A stretch of 17,289 nucleotides of DNA, from the NCBI GenBank assembly GCA_029210225.1, contig JARGOJ010000062.1, forward strand, positions 1-17,289, given 5' to 3'. Under the pieces are notes generated by a model. That model made no database searches. It was not told the origin of the DNA and saw only the letters and a list, made by a program, of their open reading frames with translations. The position numbers and the translations under genes were made by a program. The stretch is from Planctomycetota bacterium. Its GTDB lineage: Bacteria; Planctomycetota; J058; JARGOJ01. Shown in pieces: positions 1 to 8,165 of this stretch (positions within the stretch are counted from its first letter, which is position 1; each line of letters begins with the position of its first letter).

Positions 1-1
1 T

Positions 2-235
2 TTAGATTTATCGGAATGTCCAGAAATCACTGATGATGGAATAAAGCAGCTCAAGAATCTTCCCCTCACGTCTTTGACACTGGGAGACTGTGAAGGCATC
101 ACTGACAAGGTGATCGGGACACTCCAACACCTACCCCTCAAAGAACTCGAAGTCTCAAATTGCCCGAATTTGAGCAAAGAAGCGCTGGAAGCCCTCAACA
201 TTGAGAAGCTCGTTTTTTATCAATATAATTCATAA
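2..235 (+). CDS. C-terminal end of a leucine-rich-repeat protein (5' truncated)
   Basis: The open frame runs from the left edge (first full codon at base 2) to a TAA at 233-235, giving the last 77 residues. Leucines, and cysteines in the motif L-x-L-x-x-C followed by ITD, recur about every 25 residues: LDLSECPEITDDG, then LTLGDCEGITD, then LEVSNCPNLS. This is the cysteine-containing leucine-rich-repeat type found in AMN1/F-box-like LRR proteins and in many planctomycete proteins. Such repeats form a curved solenoid that binds other proteins. No catalytic domain is visible in this fragment, and the N-terminal architecture is outside the window. The repeat class is clear; the function is unknown. 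Confidence 0.75.
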   Translation, partial: LDLSECPEITDDGIKQLKNLPLTSLTLGDCEGITDKVIGTLQHLPLKELEVSNCPNLSKEALEALNIEKLVFYQYNS

Positions 236-261
236 CAGTTCCGGGGCAGTTCGTCGGGAAT

Positions 262-383
262 AAAACCAAATCCAGGGCAAACACAGGGTCTGTCATCTAC
301 ATGGCCAATCATATAACCCACAGCCCACAGCAACGCGAAAAAAATGTAGGGGCAGACCCTGTGTCTGCCCTGGATTTGTTGGA
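262..383. repeat. Palindromic REP/MITE-like element, copy 1
   Basis: A left arm at about 266-302 (CCAAATCCAGGGCA, then ACACAGGGTCTG, then CTACAT) is matched in inverted orientation by the right arm at about 345-381 (ATGTAGGGGCAGAC, then CTGTGTCTGCCCTGGATTTG), with only a few mismatches and one indel. The arms surround a short A-rich core. The right arm is itself a hairpin: GGGCAGAC at 350-357 pairs with GTCTGCCC at 363-370 around a 5-base loop. No coding potential is needed to explain the region. The structure fits a small non-autonomous mobile palindrome or REP doublet; no RAYT or transposase gene is in the window. Confidence 0.7.
297..352 (+). repeat. 56-bp exact direct repeat, copy A
   Basis: Bases 297-352 (from CTACATGGCC to AATGTAGGGG, including a run of seven A) recur without a mismatch at 453-508. 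This is the core of the two palindromic elements. Perfect identity suggests recent duplication or gene conversion of the element. Confidence 0.9.
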
Positions 384-452
384 TGCCCAAGATTTATTGT
401 TTGTCGGGGAATGGAACCAAATCCAAAGAAGGACGGACACAGGGTCGCGCCC

Positions 453-508
453 CTACATGGCCAATCATATAACCCACAGCCCACAGCAACGCGAAAAAAA
501 TGTAGGGG
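453..508 (+). repeat. 56-bp exact direct repeat, copy B
   Basis: Identical to 297-352 and displaced by 156 bp. It is followed at once by the tandemly expanded right arm of the second palindromic element. Confidence 0.9.
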
Positions 509-514
509 TAGCGA

Positions 515-559
515 TTCGGCAATCCGTGGTTCGGCAATCCGTGGTTCGGCAATCCGATC
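515..559 (+). repeat. Three tandem 15-bp units
   Basis: The unit TTCGGCAATCCGTGG occurs at 515-529 and 530-544, and a third copy at 545-559 ends in ATC instead of TGG. It lies inside the right arm of the second palindromic element and looks like slippage expansion. Confidence 0.85.
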
Positions 560-773
560 CTGTGTCTACCCGGGATTTATTGTTCACTCCAGCTCAAGCT
601 TTTCCTTAGGACAAATTTGGAAGCGATAGGAATTCACCACATGACTACCGTTTTCCAACACATAGAAAAACTGTTGCTCCTCAGCCAAGCAAATCAGCCC
701 TTTTCAAAGATTCTTAGCTTTTCTTTGCTTTTCTTGTGATGAGAAATAGCCGTTGCGGGTAATCCCTCTTGAA

Positions 774-800
774 CACAGTGAACATCTTTTCCTCACTGTG
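774..800. promoter_or_regulatory. 8-bp inverted repeat (hairpin or operator)
   Basis: CACAGTGA at 774-781 is perfectly complementary to TCACTGTG at 793-800 across an 11-base loop. It sits 23 bases before a longer palindrome, upstream of the kinase gene. No T-run follows, so it is not a typical intrinsic terminator. Confidence 0.5.
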
Positions 801-822
801 AATCAGCAATAAACATCGACTC

Positions 823-866
823 TATGACTGAGAACATGGGATGGGTCCTTCATGTTCTCAGTCATA
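823..866. promoter_or_regulatory. 16-bp perfect inverted repeat upstream of the kinase gene
   Basis: TATGACTGAGAACATG at 823-838 pairs without mismatch with CATGTTCTCAGTCATA at 851-866 around a 12-base loop. It lies 100 bases before the kinase ATG. Only CCCTTTTC follows it, so it could be a poor terminator on +, an RNA structure in the kinase leader, or a protein-binding palindrome. The stem is clear; the role is not. Confidence 0.65.
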
Positions 867-965
867 CCCTTTTCGACTCAAATCAAAGACCATGACTAAA
901 AAGCTCCATGTCCACACGAAGTCTATAGAAGAGGAGCCCTGTTAACTTTGCTACCATCATGAAAC

Positions 966-3900
966 ATGAATAGGATGGATAGAGAAGCGATGAATGAAGA
1001 AGAGCTGCGTTTTCGATGGTCTCAAACTATGCCTGGGGCGAGCTTGGACGCCGGTGACCCTGGACTGACCTACAATGCAGATTCTCAGGATACGATGGCG
1101 ATGCCCTATCAGGACCTTGCCCGTGCAACCTTCTCAGCGAAAGCAACCATCGCTCCCAATCAACCGAATATCAATCAGCCAAGACAAGGGCAGAACTTTC
1201 AGGAAGCAAACACTCTGGTCACCGGCCCGGATCAGCCAGGGTCCTCTCCCCTTACAAATAGCATCGCAACCCGTGCCGAAAGAGCGAGCTTTGAATTTAT
1301 TAAAGAGCTTGGTCGTGGTGGTATGGGGGTTGTCTACAAGGCCCGGCAGCGAAGCTTACATCGCGAAGTCGCGATAAAAAAGATCATCTCCGGGCAATCC
1401 AATCCCATCGCACGAGAAAAATTCGTCGCCGAGGCTCGGGTCACAGGGCAACTCGATCATCCCAACATTGTCTCTGTCCACGAACTCGCGGAAAATGAGC
1501 AAGGCGAAATACTCCTGGCGATGAAGCTCGTCGACGGCATGGAATGGAAGCAAATATTACATCCCAAAAATGACGAGGAAAAAGAGAAGAGCAAGAAGTT
1601 CAACAAGGTTGAAACCGAAGACCATCTCGACATTCTCTTCGATGTATGCAACGCCTTGAAATTCGCCCACACAAAGAAAATATGCCACCTCGACTTAAAA
1701 CCCGAGAATGTCATGATTGGAGAATACGGCGAAGTCTTAGTCATGGATTGGGGCATCTCCGTCTCCTATGCCGATGCCTCAAACTCAACGGACTCCAGCC
1801 TCATCAACTCCCTTCACAGGTCCGGCATACGCGGTCCCCGTGGCACTCCTGCTTATATGGCTCCAGAGCTTGCTGAGGGTGAGAGTTCACAGATCAATCA
1901 TCTCACTGACATATACCTACTCGGCGCGATCCTCCATGAAATTCTCACCGGACATCCTCCTCACATCAAAAAAGAAAAAGGCAGGCCCGAGACATTGACT
2001 CAGGTCTTGCTCCGCGCCTGTGAGAGTGAAGCTCCTCAGTTCGATTCATCAATTCCCGCTGAACTCCAGGGCATTTGCCGAAAGGCCATGGCTAAAAACC
2101 CCCTGGGCCGCTATGACACCGTCGACGCCTTCCAGGCCGACTTGAAAGACTATCTACGTCACAAAGAGAGCACGACGCTCTCAGACAAAGCTCAGGAAAC
2201 ACTGAAACAATGCCAATTAAAATTGCACAGCGCTTCCGGGACAAATTTATCTCTAGAAGAACGAAACCGCCTCTATGGTGATTTAGCCTCGTCCGTAGCA
2301 GCCTTCGGAAATGCCACAATGCTTTGGGAGGAGAATAAAGAGGCGATCCTGGGTCGTGAAGAGGCGCGCGCCAGTTATGCGCGAGGAGCCTTGCTCTGTG
2401 GAGACTTAGGACTGGCTGAAGCTCAGTTATCAGAGCTCGACGACAATCATAGTGACAAAGAGGATCTCCTAGAGAAGGTTTTGACAAAGAAGGCGCACCG
2501 TGACGCGGCCAAGAAATCGGCCCGGAGAACACGCCAGGGATTAATAGCTGCGGCCGTTGTCATTATTGTTGGCCTCGTTGGTGGGGTCGGTCTGGTCGAG
2601 CGCGAACGCCAAGTCGCGATCGCTGCTGGAGACGCCGAGAAAGCCGAACGCAAGAAAGCCGAACTTGCAGAGATCAGCGCTCGCGAATCCGCAGAGCTCG
2701 CCAAGCAGGCCGAGAAAAAGGCCAAGGTTGAAGAGAAGAACGCCAAGGCCGCTGAAGCCCTCGCTCGCGTCGCGGAAGGCAAGGCCCTTGAGTCGGAGAA
2801 GAAGGCCAGAGCTGAAGAAGAGCTGGCTCGTGCGGCGGCGGAAAAGGCTCGCTTAGCCCGTATTGCTGAAGAGGCACAACGCAAGAAAGCAGAGCTCCTC
2901 GTCAAAGAGGGCTTCCTCGAACGCGCTCGGATTGCTTTTAAATCCAAGGATTTCATGGCCGCCTGGGTGCTCGCCGAGAAAGCCGTTTGTCCAGAGTTAG
3001 AGGGGTCGCTACGGACTCTCTGGCTACAATTGAAAGATATTCCGGGAACGCCTCTCTGGGCCCGACATCTGGCCAGTGAAGATAAATTGACAAGCGTCGC
3101 TTTCAGCCCCGATGGGCAAAGCCTCGCGGTGACTCAAACGCCCGGAAAATTCGCAAAGAGCGACGGACTCACAGGGGTTCAGCAATGGTCGATAAAAGGT
3201 GAGCGTCGTCCCTCTTACCTCGGTCATAGAGGAGGAACGAGGGATGTCGCTTATCATCCTGCAGGGAGAATACTTGCCTCAGTGGGAAAGGACCTCAATG
3301 TCCATCTTTGGGATCGTCAAAACGCACAATTGATTGCGCAATGGCGCGCCCACAGTCAGCCAATCACTCGGCTTTGTTTTAGCCCTGATGGAAAGTGGTT
3401 AGCCACTGCCGGGCGCGACAAGCTTGTGATTGTTTGGGACATTCAAAAGAAGACAGCGGTTCATCGTTTTCGCGGTCACACCTCAACGATTTGGTGCTTG
3501 GCCTTCGATAAGAAGAGTCGTTATTTGGCGTCAACTGGAGGCAATAAAGTTCATTTTTGGCCTTTGGAGGGTAAGGCTCCTCAGCCCATTCAATTAAATT
3601 CAACGATATCTGGCCTCGCCCTGTCCGCAAAGAGCGACTCAATGATCCTCGCCGTGGACGATAACACGATACAAATTTGGAATATTCAGACAGGGCGTCG
3701 TCGACTCTTAATCCGCGGGCACACAAAGCCTGTCTGGTGGGTCGCGTTGCACCCTGAAGAGAAGTATTTTGCCTCTTGCGGCGCCGATTCAACAATCCGA
3801 CTGTGGGAGATTGCGACGGGTCAATTAATGCAAACCTTTAACGCCCACCAGGATGCCGTGGCGAGGGTCGCCTTCTCTCCCGATGGCCAAAAGATGGCGT

Positions 3901-5285
3901 CTGTCGGCTATGACAAAACTGTGCGCTTATGGGATATGAAGTCTTACAAAGTCATTGATAAACTAAAGCTGCTTGGAGGCGCGAAGTCTATTGATTTAGC
4001 GCTCCATCCTAAGAAGGAGTTGGCCGCGATTTCAGAGACAGAGAGCTCGGACGGCACAATCAAAACACAGCTTTGGGACTTACAAAAGAAGCGGCCAATT
4101 CGGCCTTTGCAGGTCTCACAGTACATGAACTCTTTGGTTTTCAGCCACTCAGGTCGCATGATCGCAGGGAGCAGCTTTTGGAATGGACAATTTTTCCTCT
4201 GGGACAGCTCCACCGGCAAGCAGTTGTTCAAAACAAAAGCGGGGAAAACCCCTGCAGAGAATCCGAGCTTCAGCCCTGACGATAAGCTCGTTGCATTGCA
4301 ATACTACGACAAGAGTATTTCTGTCTGGGAGACCACGACCAAGGCACTCAAACACAAATTGATTTTACGTCGCGGATCGGAGTCAAAGAGAGTTGAACGG
4401 GACTCACTGACAGGTTGGAGTTGGGGCGCCGCAACGAGCTTCTCCGCTGATGGGCGCTGGCTTCTTAGCGCTGGGGCGGATAAGAACATTATTGTCTGGG
4501 ACGCGGAGACTGGCAAAGAGCTCTACGACCTTCAAGGCCACAGAGATGGGGTTCTGGGGCTTCAGTGTCATCCAAAAAACAAGTCTGTCTTTATCTCGTC
4601 CTCTTATGACAAGACTCTTTGCCTTTGGGATCTTTCTAAATCCAAATCGCCAATCAAGACAATCTCTCTGCCGATTTGGGCTTATGACGTCGCTTTTGAT
4701 TCGTCCGGTTCAATGATTGTCGCACGCTACGCCGATTCTGTTGGCTTGTGGTCAGCGACCGATGGAGCGTCGCTCTTGACCGTCGATCATGAAAAGTCGA
4801 TATCTGATGTGAGGCTTTCAAGTGATGGTCGCTTCTTATTGATTAGTCGAGGCTCAGAGCTGCATTTGACAGCCTTGGACATATTGCAAAAGCCTCTCGC
4901 GTCTCTCTTTGATAAGAGTGAAGACCGAACCGATCATTACGTCAATGGCACAAAAGTGGAGAGTTTTTGCCGCTATTGTGTTTCCGGAATCAGGTTCGGC
5001 CCTTGTCGACGCTGCCGCGGGGTCGTTAAAGAGCCGAATCAATTGTCAATCCCATCTCAATTAAGTCAACAGGAAGAGATGGCCAAGAGTGAGCTGGCCC
5101 TTGGGCAGCGCCTCTATAAGTCGAAGTCCTATAAGCAAGCCATAGGTGCCTTTCAAAAGAGCGCTCACGCCTGGGCTCAGGTCCTTGTATTGGCAGACGC
5201 CCTCGGTCTATCGAAGCAGGTAGAGGAGGCCCGGGCTATGACGAGAGAATGCGCTCGTTTCATGGCCGAATGTCATCGCCAATAG
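966..5285 (+). CDS. Membrane Ser/Thr protein kinase with coiled coil, two WD40 propellers and a zinc-ribbon/TPR-like tail
   Basis: This is a PknB-type (Hanks) kinase of 1439 residues. The first ~108 residues are polar and low in complexity. The kinase domain spans about 109-400: Gly loop at 116-121 (GRGGMG), catalytic Lys in VAIK at 138, catalytic loop HLDLKPEN at 241-248 (Leu replaces the usual Arg of HRD), DWG in place of DFG at 261-263, and GTPAYMAPE at 293-301. One membrane helix lies at about 525-544, followed by an Ala/Glu/Lys-rich coiled coil to about 650. WD40-like blades run from about 697 to 1302, with about 13 LWD/VWD-type blade ends, enough for two seven-bladed propellers. Two CxxC pairs at about 1335-1350 look like a zinc ribbon, and a TPR-like helical tail ends the protein. 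An in-frame stop at 960-962 makes 966 the first possible ATG; codons 4 and 9 are alternative starts. The kinase is probably cytoplasmic and the propellers on the far side of the membrane. The ligand is unknown. Confidence 0.93.
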   Translation: MNRMDREAMNEEELRFRWSQTMPGASLDAGDPGLTYNADSQDTMAMPYQDLARATFSAKATIAPNQPNINQPRQGQNFQEANTLVTGPDQPGSSPLTNSIATRAERASFEFIKELGRGGMGVVYKARQRSLHREVAIKKIISGQSNPIAREKFVAEARVTGQLDHPNIVSVHELAENEQGEILLAMKLVDGMEWKQILHPKNDEEKEKSKKFNKVETEDHLDILFDVCNALKFAHTKKICHLDLKPENVMIGEYGEVLVMDWGISVSYADASNSTDSSLINSLHRSGIRGPRGTPAYMAPELAEGESSQINHLTDIYLLGAILHEILTGHPPHIKKEKGRPETLTQVLLRACESEAPQFDSSIPAELQGICRKAMAKNPLGRYDTVDAFQADLKDYLRHKESTTLSDKAQETLKQCQLKLHSASGTNLSLEERNRLYGDLASSVAAFGNATMLWEENKEAILGREEARASYARGALLCGDLGLAEAQLSELDDNHSDKEDLLEKVLTKKAHRDAAKKSARRTRQGLIAAAVVIIVGLVGGVGLVERERQVAIAAGDAEKAERKKAELAEISARESAELAKQAEKKAKVEEKNAKAAEALARVAEGKALESEKKARAEEELARAAAEKARLARIAEEAQRKKAELLVKEGFLERARIAFKSKDFMAAWVLAEKAVCPELEGSLRTLWLQLKDIPGTPLWARHLASEDKLTSVAFSPDGQSLAVTQTPGKFAKSDGLTGVQQWSIKGERRPSYLGHRGGTRDVAYHPAGRILASVGKDLNVHLWDRQNAQLIAQWRAHSQPITRLCFSPDGKWLATAGRDKLVIVWDIQKKTAVHRFRGHTSTIWCLAFDKKSRYLASTGGNKVHFWPLEGKAPQPIQLNSTISGLALSAKSDSMILAVDDNTIQIWNIQTGRRRLLIRGHTKPVWWVALHPEEKYFASCGADSTIRLWEIATGQLMQTFNAHQDAVARVAFSPDGQKMASVGYDKTVRLWDMKSYKVIDKLKLLGGAKSIDLALHPKKELAAISETESSDGTIKTQLWDLQKKRPIRPLQVSQYMNSLVFSHSGRMIAGSSFWNGQFFLWDSSTGKQLFKTKAGKTPAENPSFSPDDKLVALQYYDKSISVWETTTKALKHKLILRRGSESKRVERDSLTGWSWGAATSFSADGRWLLSAGADKNIIVWDAETGKELYDLQGHRDGVLGLQCHPKNKSVFISSSYDKTLCLWDLSKSKSPIKTISLPIWAYDVAFDSSGSMIVARYADSVGLWSATDGASLLTVDHEKSISDVRLSSDGRFLLISRGSELHLTALDILQKPLASLFDKSEDRTDHYVNGTKVESFCRYCVSGIRFGPCRRCRGVVKEPNQLSIPSQLSQQEEMAKSELALGQRLYKSKSYKQAIGAFQKSAHAWAQVLVLADALGLSKQVEEARAMTRECARFMAECHRQ

Positions 5286-5388
5286 ACCGGTGGACCGGAG
5301 TGCAGATAACACTTGGAATTAAGACCGTGACAAAAGCCAGGTATCATTTGAGTGAATACTAGAAATCAATAAATGCAGAAGCAAGGCA

Positions 5389-6471
5389 ATGAAGACCCTC
5401 ACCCTCCTCATCTTTGCTGCTCTCTCCGTCTCATGCGCGTCCGCCGTTTCCAAACAAAGAGCGCCGAAGACAGTCGAGAAGCCAGAACGAACGCTCCCCC
5501 AGTGGATTGAACGTCTTTCAGATAAGGACGAAAAAGTTCGCCTTGAAGCTATCGCCACGATTGGCTTCATCGGAGCAAAAGCCGCGCAAGCCATTCCTGC
5601 TCTCATAGAGAGACTCAGCGATAAGGATGAGAAGGTGCGCAGCTTTGCGGCCATAGCCTTAGGAAAAATTGGTTCCAAGTCTGCGAGCGCTGTTCCGGCC
5701 CTCATCACGACTCTCAAAGATGAAAGTGACGATGTTCGTCAATCGTCCACCTATGCCCTTGGTGCCATTGCATCCAATGCTGAGCAAAGTGTTCCAGCGC
5801 TCATTAAACAACTCAATGATAAAAGCGCGACCCTTAAGCGGGCCACCATCATTTCTCTCGGGCGATTCGGAGCAAAAGCAAAGACGGCGAGCTCGAAGCT
5901 CATAGAGTTCTTAAAAGACAAGAATGAAAAAGTCTGCGCCGCCGCTGCGTCAAGTCTGGGTCAGATTGGACCAGCAGCAAAAGAAGCCATCCCTGATCTC
6001 ATCGCGCTTTTGAAAGACCCAAGAGAAAGACTTCGGCGACAGGCGGCGATAGCTCTGGGAGAAATGGGAGAGGCCGCTAAAGAAGCGGTTCCCGCGCTCA
6101 TGAAGGCTCTCGCAAGCATAGATGAAGCAGATCGCTACGAAGCGGCATCCGCCCTGGCCGGAATAGGGCGAAGCGCAGAAGCGGCGATTCCTGCCCTCAC
6201 TCATGCGCTGGCCGACAAGAGTGAAGACCTTCGCATGGCCGCCACCTATGCCTTGGGGAGGATTGGGCCAAAAGCGAAAGTCGCGGTCCCCAGCATTCTT
6301 AAAAACGCTAAGAGCAAGAACGATGAGCTTCGTTACTTCGTCGCCTTCGCCCTGGGAGAAATAGGGCTCAAAAACAACGCGGTTATGACCGTTCTAAAGA
6401 GACTAAAAACAGACAGAAACCGAGATGTAAGAATCCGCGCAGAGAAAGCTCTCAAAGCCCTCGGCGCCTAA
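5389..6471 (+). CDS. Secreted HEAT-repeat (PBS-lyase-type) protein
   Basis: A 360-residue protein. Residues 1-19 form an export signal: Lys2, a hydrophobic stretch TLLIFAALSV, then CASA. Cleavage after Ala19 by signal peptidase I fits. Cys16 could be lipidated, but the residue three before it is Ser rather than Leu, so a lipoprotein is less likely. The rest is ten consecutive ~33-residue helical repeats of the form (I/V)PALI-x2-L-x-D-(K/E)-x2-(D/E)-(V/L)R-x3-A-x2-ALG-x-IG. Such solenoids act as protein-binding scaffolds; some relatives act on phycobilins, but nothing here points to that. It begins 103 bases after the kinase gene on the same strand and could be co-transcribed with it. Its stop codon overlaps the stop codon of the convergent gene. 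The binding partner is unknown. Confidence 0.88.
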   Translation: MKTLTLLIFAALSVSCASAVSKQRAPKTVEKPERTLPQWIERLSDKDEKVRLEAIATIGFIGAKAAQAIPALIERLSDKDEKVRSFAAIALGKIGSKSASAVPALITTLKDESDDVRQSSTYALGAIASNAEQSVPALIKQLNDKSATLKRATIISLGRFGAKAKTASSKLIEFLKDKNEKVCAAAASSLGQIGPAAKEAIPDLIALLKDPRERLRRQAAIALGEMGEAAKEAVPALMKALASIDEADRYEAASALAGIGRSAEAAIPALTHALADKSEDLRMAATYALGRIGPKAKVAVPSILKNAKSKNDELRYFVAFALGEIGLKNNAVMTVLKRLKTDRNRDVRIRAEKALKALGA

Positions 6472-7514
6472 TTCAATTTGTGAATGATCTCCATCGGCTG
6501 CCAGACTCCCGATTCCATATTCGAGAGAATCACAACCGTCAAATCCTTCCCTGGGTAATGCCGTAAGATCGCGCTCACACCAGCGTTGACTCCTTCTTTC
6601 TGGTAACAGAGAATCTCGCGCTCTTTGTTAAGCGCAAACCAAAGGCCGTAGCCAAATTCCCGGGTTCCCTCGTCCACCTCGCGATACTGGGTCCTCGGAG
6701 TGAAGAAGGCTTCGGTCATTTCCGAAGAGAGGAGGGCGTTGCCTTGAACCGCCCTGAGAAAGACAACTAATTCTCCAGCGGTGACATGAGCCCCGGCATC
6801 GGGAGATCCGATGGGAGGAAAAGAATAGATGTTCTTCTGCCATCCAATGATTTCCTTATTCTCATTGAAAACAGGATCGGCGCCAACCGCCACTTTTTCA
6901 GCGCTTTGATCGAAGCGGAAGAAGCCTGAGTGACTCATTCCCGCTCTTTGGAAGATGTTCTTCACAACATAGTCGCGGTAGTCTAAACCGCTTGCCTTCT
7001 CAATCGCGAGGCCAAGCAAGATATAGGCGCAGTTGCAATAACGGCAACCTTGCCCAGGAGCGAAATTGGCGGGCTTATGGATAAACTGAGGTAAGAAGTC
7101 GATGGTCTTGGTCACTAAGTAATTGGTCCGCTCTCGCCAAATATCAGCGTATTTCTCGCCGTTATCCTCCTCGGCGTCATCGCCAATCCCCGACGAGTGA
7201 GTCAATAGCTGTGAGACAGTCACCTCTTTCGATACATTGCCGAGATCTATATCTAAATAGTCCGTGATTTTTGTGTCTAAAGTGAAGTCTCCCCGCTCAA
7301 TCAACTGGAGCACACTGACCGCCGTGAACAGCTTTGTGATTGATGCCGTGTCAAAGCGCGTATCAAGGGTGTTCTTCACCTTCCATGACCGACTGGCGAA
7401 GCCAAAGCTCCCTTCATAGAGCGTCTCTTCTCCCTGGGTTATTAAGACGACACCTGAGAATTGATCGGCGCTCTCAAGCTTAAGAAGGCTTGTCTCCAAG
7501 TCGTTTATGTCCAT
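6468..7514 (-). CDS. Serine hydrolase of the beta-lactamase / class C esterase superfamily
   Basis: A 348-residue protein in the usual size range of the serine beta-lactamase-like family (Pfam Beta-lactamase; esterase EstB, AmpC, D-aminopeptidase relatives). The nucleophile motif SxxK is S58-I-T-K61 in FDTASITKLFT. The second motif YxN is Y159-C-N161, preceded by a PG turn as in the family. The third motif, normally KTG or HGG/HxG, is replaced by a weak EGVNAG at about 307-312. There is no signal peptide, so the enzyme is predicted to be cytoplasmic, unlike true beta-lactamases. The substrate is probably an ester or peptide rather than a beta-lactam (inference). The ATG has only a weak ribosome-binding site. 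It lies 81 bases downstream of the zinc-finger membrane-protein genes on the same strand. Confidence 0.85.
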   Translation of the reverse strand: MDINDLETSLLKLESADQFSGVVLITQGEETLYEGSFGFASRSWKVKNTLDTRFDTASITKLFTAVSVLQLIERGDFTLDTKITDYLDIDLGNVSKEVTVSQLLTHSSGIGDDAEEDNGEKYADIWRERTNYLVTKTIDFLPQFIHKPANFAPGQGCRYCNCAYILLGLAIEKASGLDYRDYVVKNIFQRAGMSHSGFFRFDQSAEKVAVGADPVFNENKEIIGWQKNIYSFPPIGSPDAGAHVTAGELVVFLRAVQGNALLSSEMTEAFFTPRTQYREVDEGTREFGYGLWFALNKEREILCYQKEGVNAGVSAILRHYPGKDLTVVILSNMESGVWQPMEIIHKLN

Positions 7515-7595
7515 TTAATTTTCTGCTCACAATAACAGGGCTTCGCTGTGTCTCTCACATCGAGTCGAGTACAGGCGTGGGTTCACCAACATCAT

Positions 7596-8132
7596 TCAAA
7601 CTCGACGAGGATAAGTCCGCTGATAAAGATACTGGAAGCTGTAATAGCTGGCAAAGGGCATTTGAACAAAGCTTAGGAGGACGAAGAAAAGCCCGATTAA
7701 TTGAAAGCCGAGCACATCAAAAGAACTAAGCCATCCACCGAAGATCAAGGTCGCGCCGGTCAGGCCCGATGTAAAGACCACAGCTCCGACGGCAGAAAGC
7801 GTAAACATCAGCAAGGCTAAGAACGAGTCCAATATATAAACCGAGCTGCTTGCTCCAGCTTCCAAAGACCAAATCCGGTCTTCACTCCTATGCCAAGTAT
7901 CATCAAGCCTCACCGGGCAACCGAGGGTGGGGCACTGAGCATCCCCTGAGAACTGCTCTCGACACTCAGTATGAAAGCAGACCTGGCAACTCTCACAATT
8001 AGCAACATGAAGGCCGCCACAACGAACATCGTCGTGGCAGTAGACACATCTCAGTATGGCCGGAGCGCATTCCTCATAGCTGACAGAAGCAGAACCAAAA
8101 CTTGGCGCTAAGCTCTTCACCTGTATCTTCAT
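7596..8132 (-). CDS. RING/PHD-like zinc-finger membrane protein, paralogue B
   Basis: A 178-residue protein. A treble-clef-like zinc finger lies at about 29-72: C29-x2-C32-x13-C46-x2-C49-x4-H54-x2-C57-x9-C67-x4-C72, a C4HC3 order with an extra Cys at 52. This resembles the prokaryotic RING families and eukaryotic RING/PHD fingers. Hydrophobic segments at about 102-122 and 142-164, with possibly a third between them, place the protein in the membrane. Finger spacing is identical to that of the neighbouring paralogue at 8166-8711, and many residues are shared (LRCVYCHD, NCxSCQxCFHxECRE). ATG start; stop at 7596. The gene is third in a tight leftward cluster, 33 bases after its paralogue. Ubiquitin-ligase-like activity is possible but unproven; a structural zinc finger is equally likely. 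Confidence 0.75.
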   Translation of the reverse strand: MKIQVKSLAPSFGSASVSYEECAPAILRCVYCHDDVRCGGLHVANCESCQVCFHTECREQFSGDAQCPTLGCPVRLDDTWHRSEDRIWSLEAGASSSVYILDSFLALLMFTLSAVGAVVFTSGLTGATLIFGGWLSSFDVLGFQLIGLFFVLLSFVQMPFASYYSFQYLYQRTYPRRV

Positions 8133-8165
8133 TGAAAAGCTCGTCCTCTCTCCTATTCATGATCT

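Larger units (their letters stand above)
416..583. repeat. Palindromic REP/MITE-like element, copy 2 (diverged, with internal expansion)
   Basis: This is a second copy of the same element. Its left arm contains GGACACAGGGTCGCGCCCCTA (split here as GGACACAGGG and TCGCGCCCCTA), and its right arm contains TGTAGGGGTAGCGA and later CCTGTGTCTACCCGGGATTT. The two arms are less complementary than in copy 1. The right arm has been split by a 15-bp tandem repeat (515-559), so the terminal hairpin is enlarged. The copies lie about 156 bp apart and share an identical core. Confidence 0.6.
620..965. other. Intergenic leader upstream of the kinase gene
   Basis: About 350 bases without a convincing gene. 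The only structures I can support are the two hairpins at 774-800 and 823-866, described separately. No clear -35/-10 pair and no strong ribosome-binding site was recognised. A GAGGAG at about 931 is too far from the first ATG to serve it. Confidence 0.5.

Noticed and set aside
301..609. Reading frames over the palindromic elements
   Set aside because: The peptide simply repeats the 56-bp direct repeat; there is no start signal or family resemblance.
823..866. Intrinsic terminator upstream of the kinase
   Set aside because: The stem is strong, but only four T follow after CCC, so I list it as an unassigned regulatory palindrome.
2447..2956. Minus-strand frame rich in Ala/Ser opposite the kinase coiled coil
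   Set aside because: A shadow produced by the GC-rich, Ala/Glu/Lys-coding sequence on the + strand.
5404..5445. Lipoprotein signal in the secreted HEAT protein
   Set aside because: Cys16 is preceded by S-V-S rather than a standard lipobox (Leu at -3). An ordinary signal peptidase I site after CASA fits better, though lipidation is not excluded.
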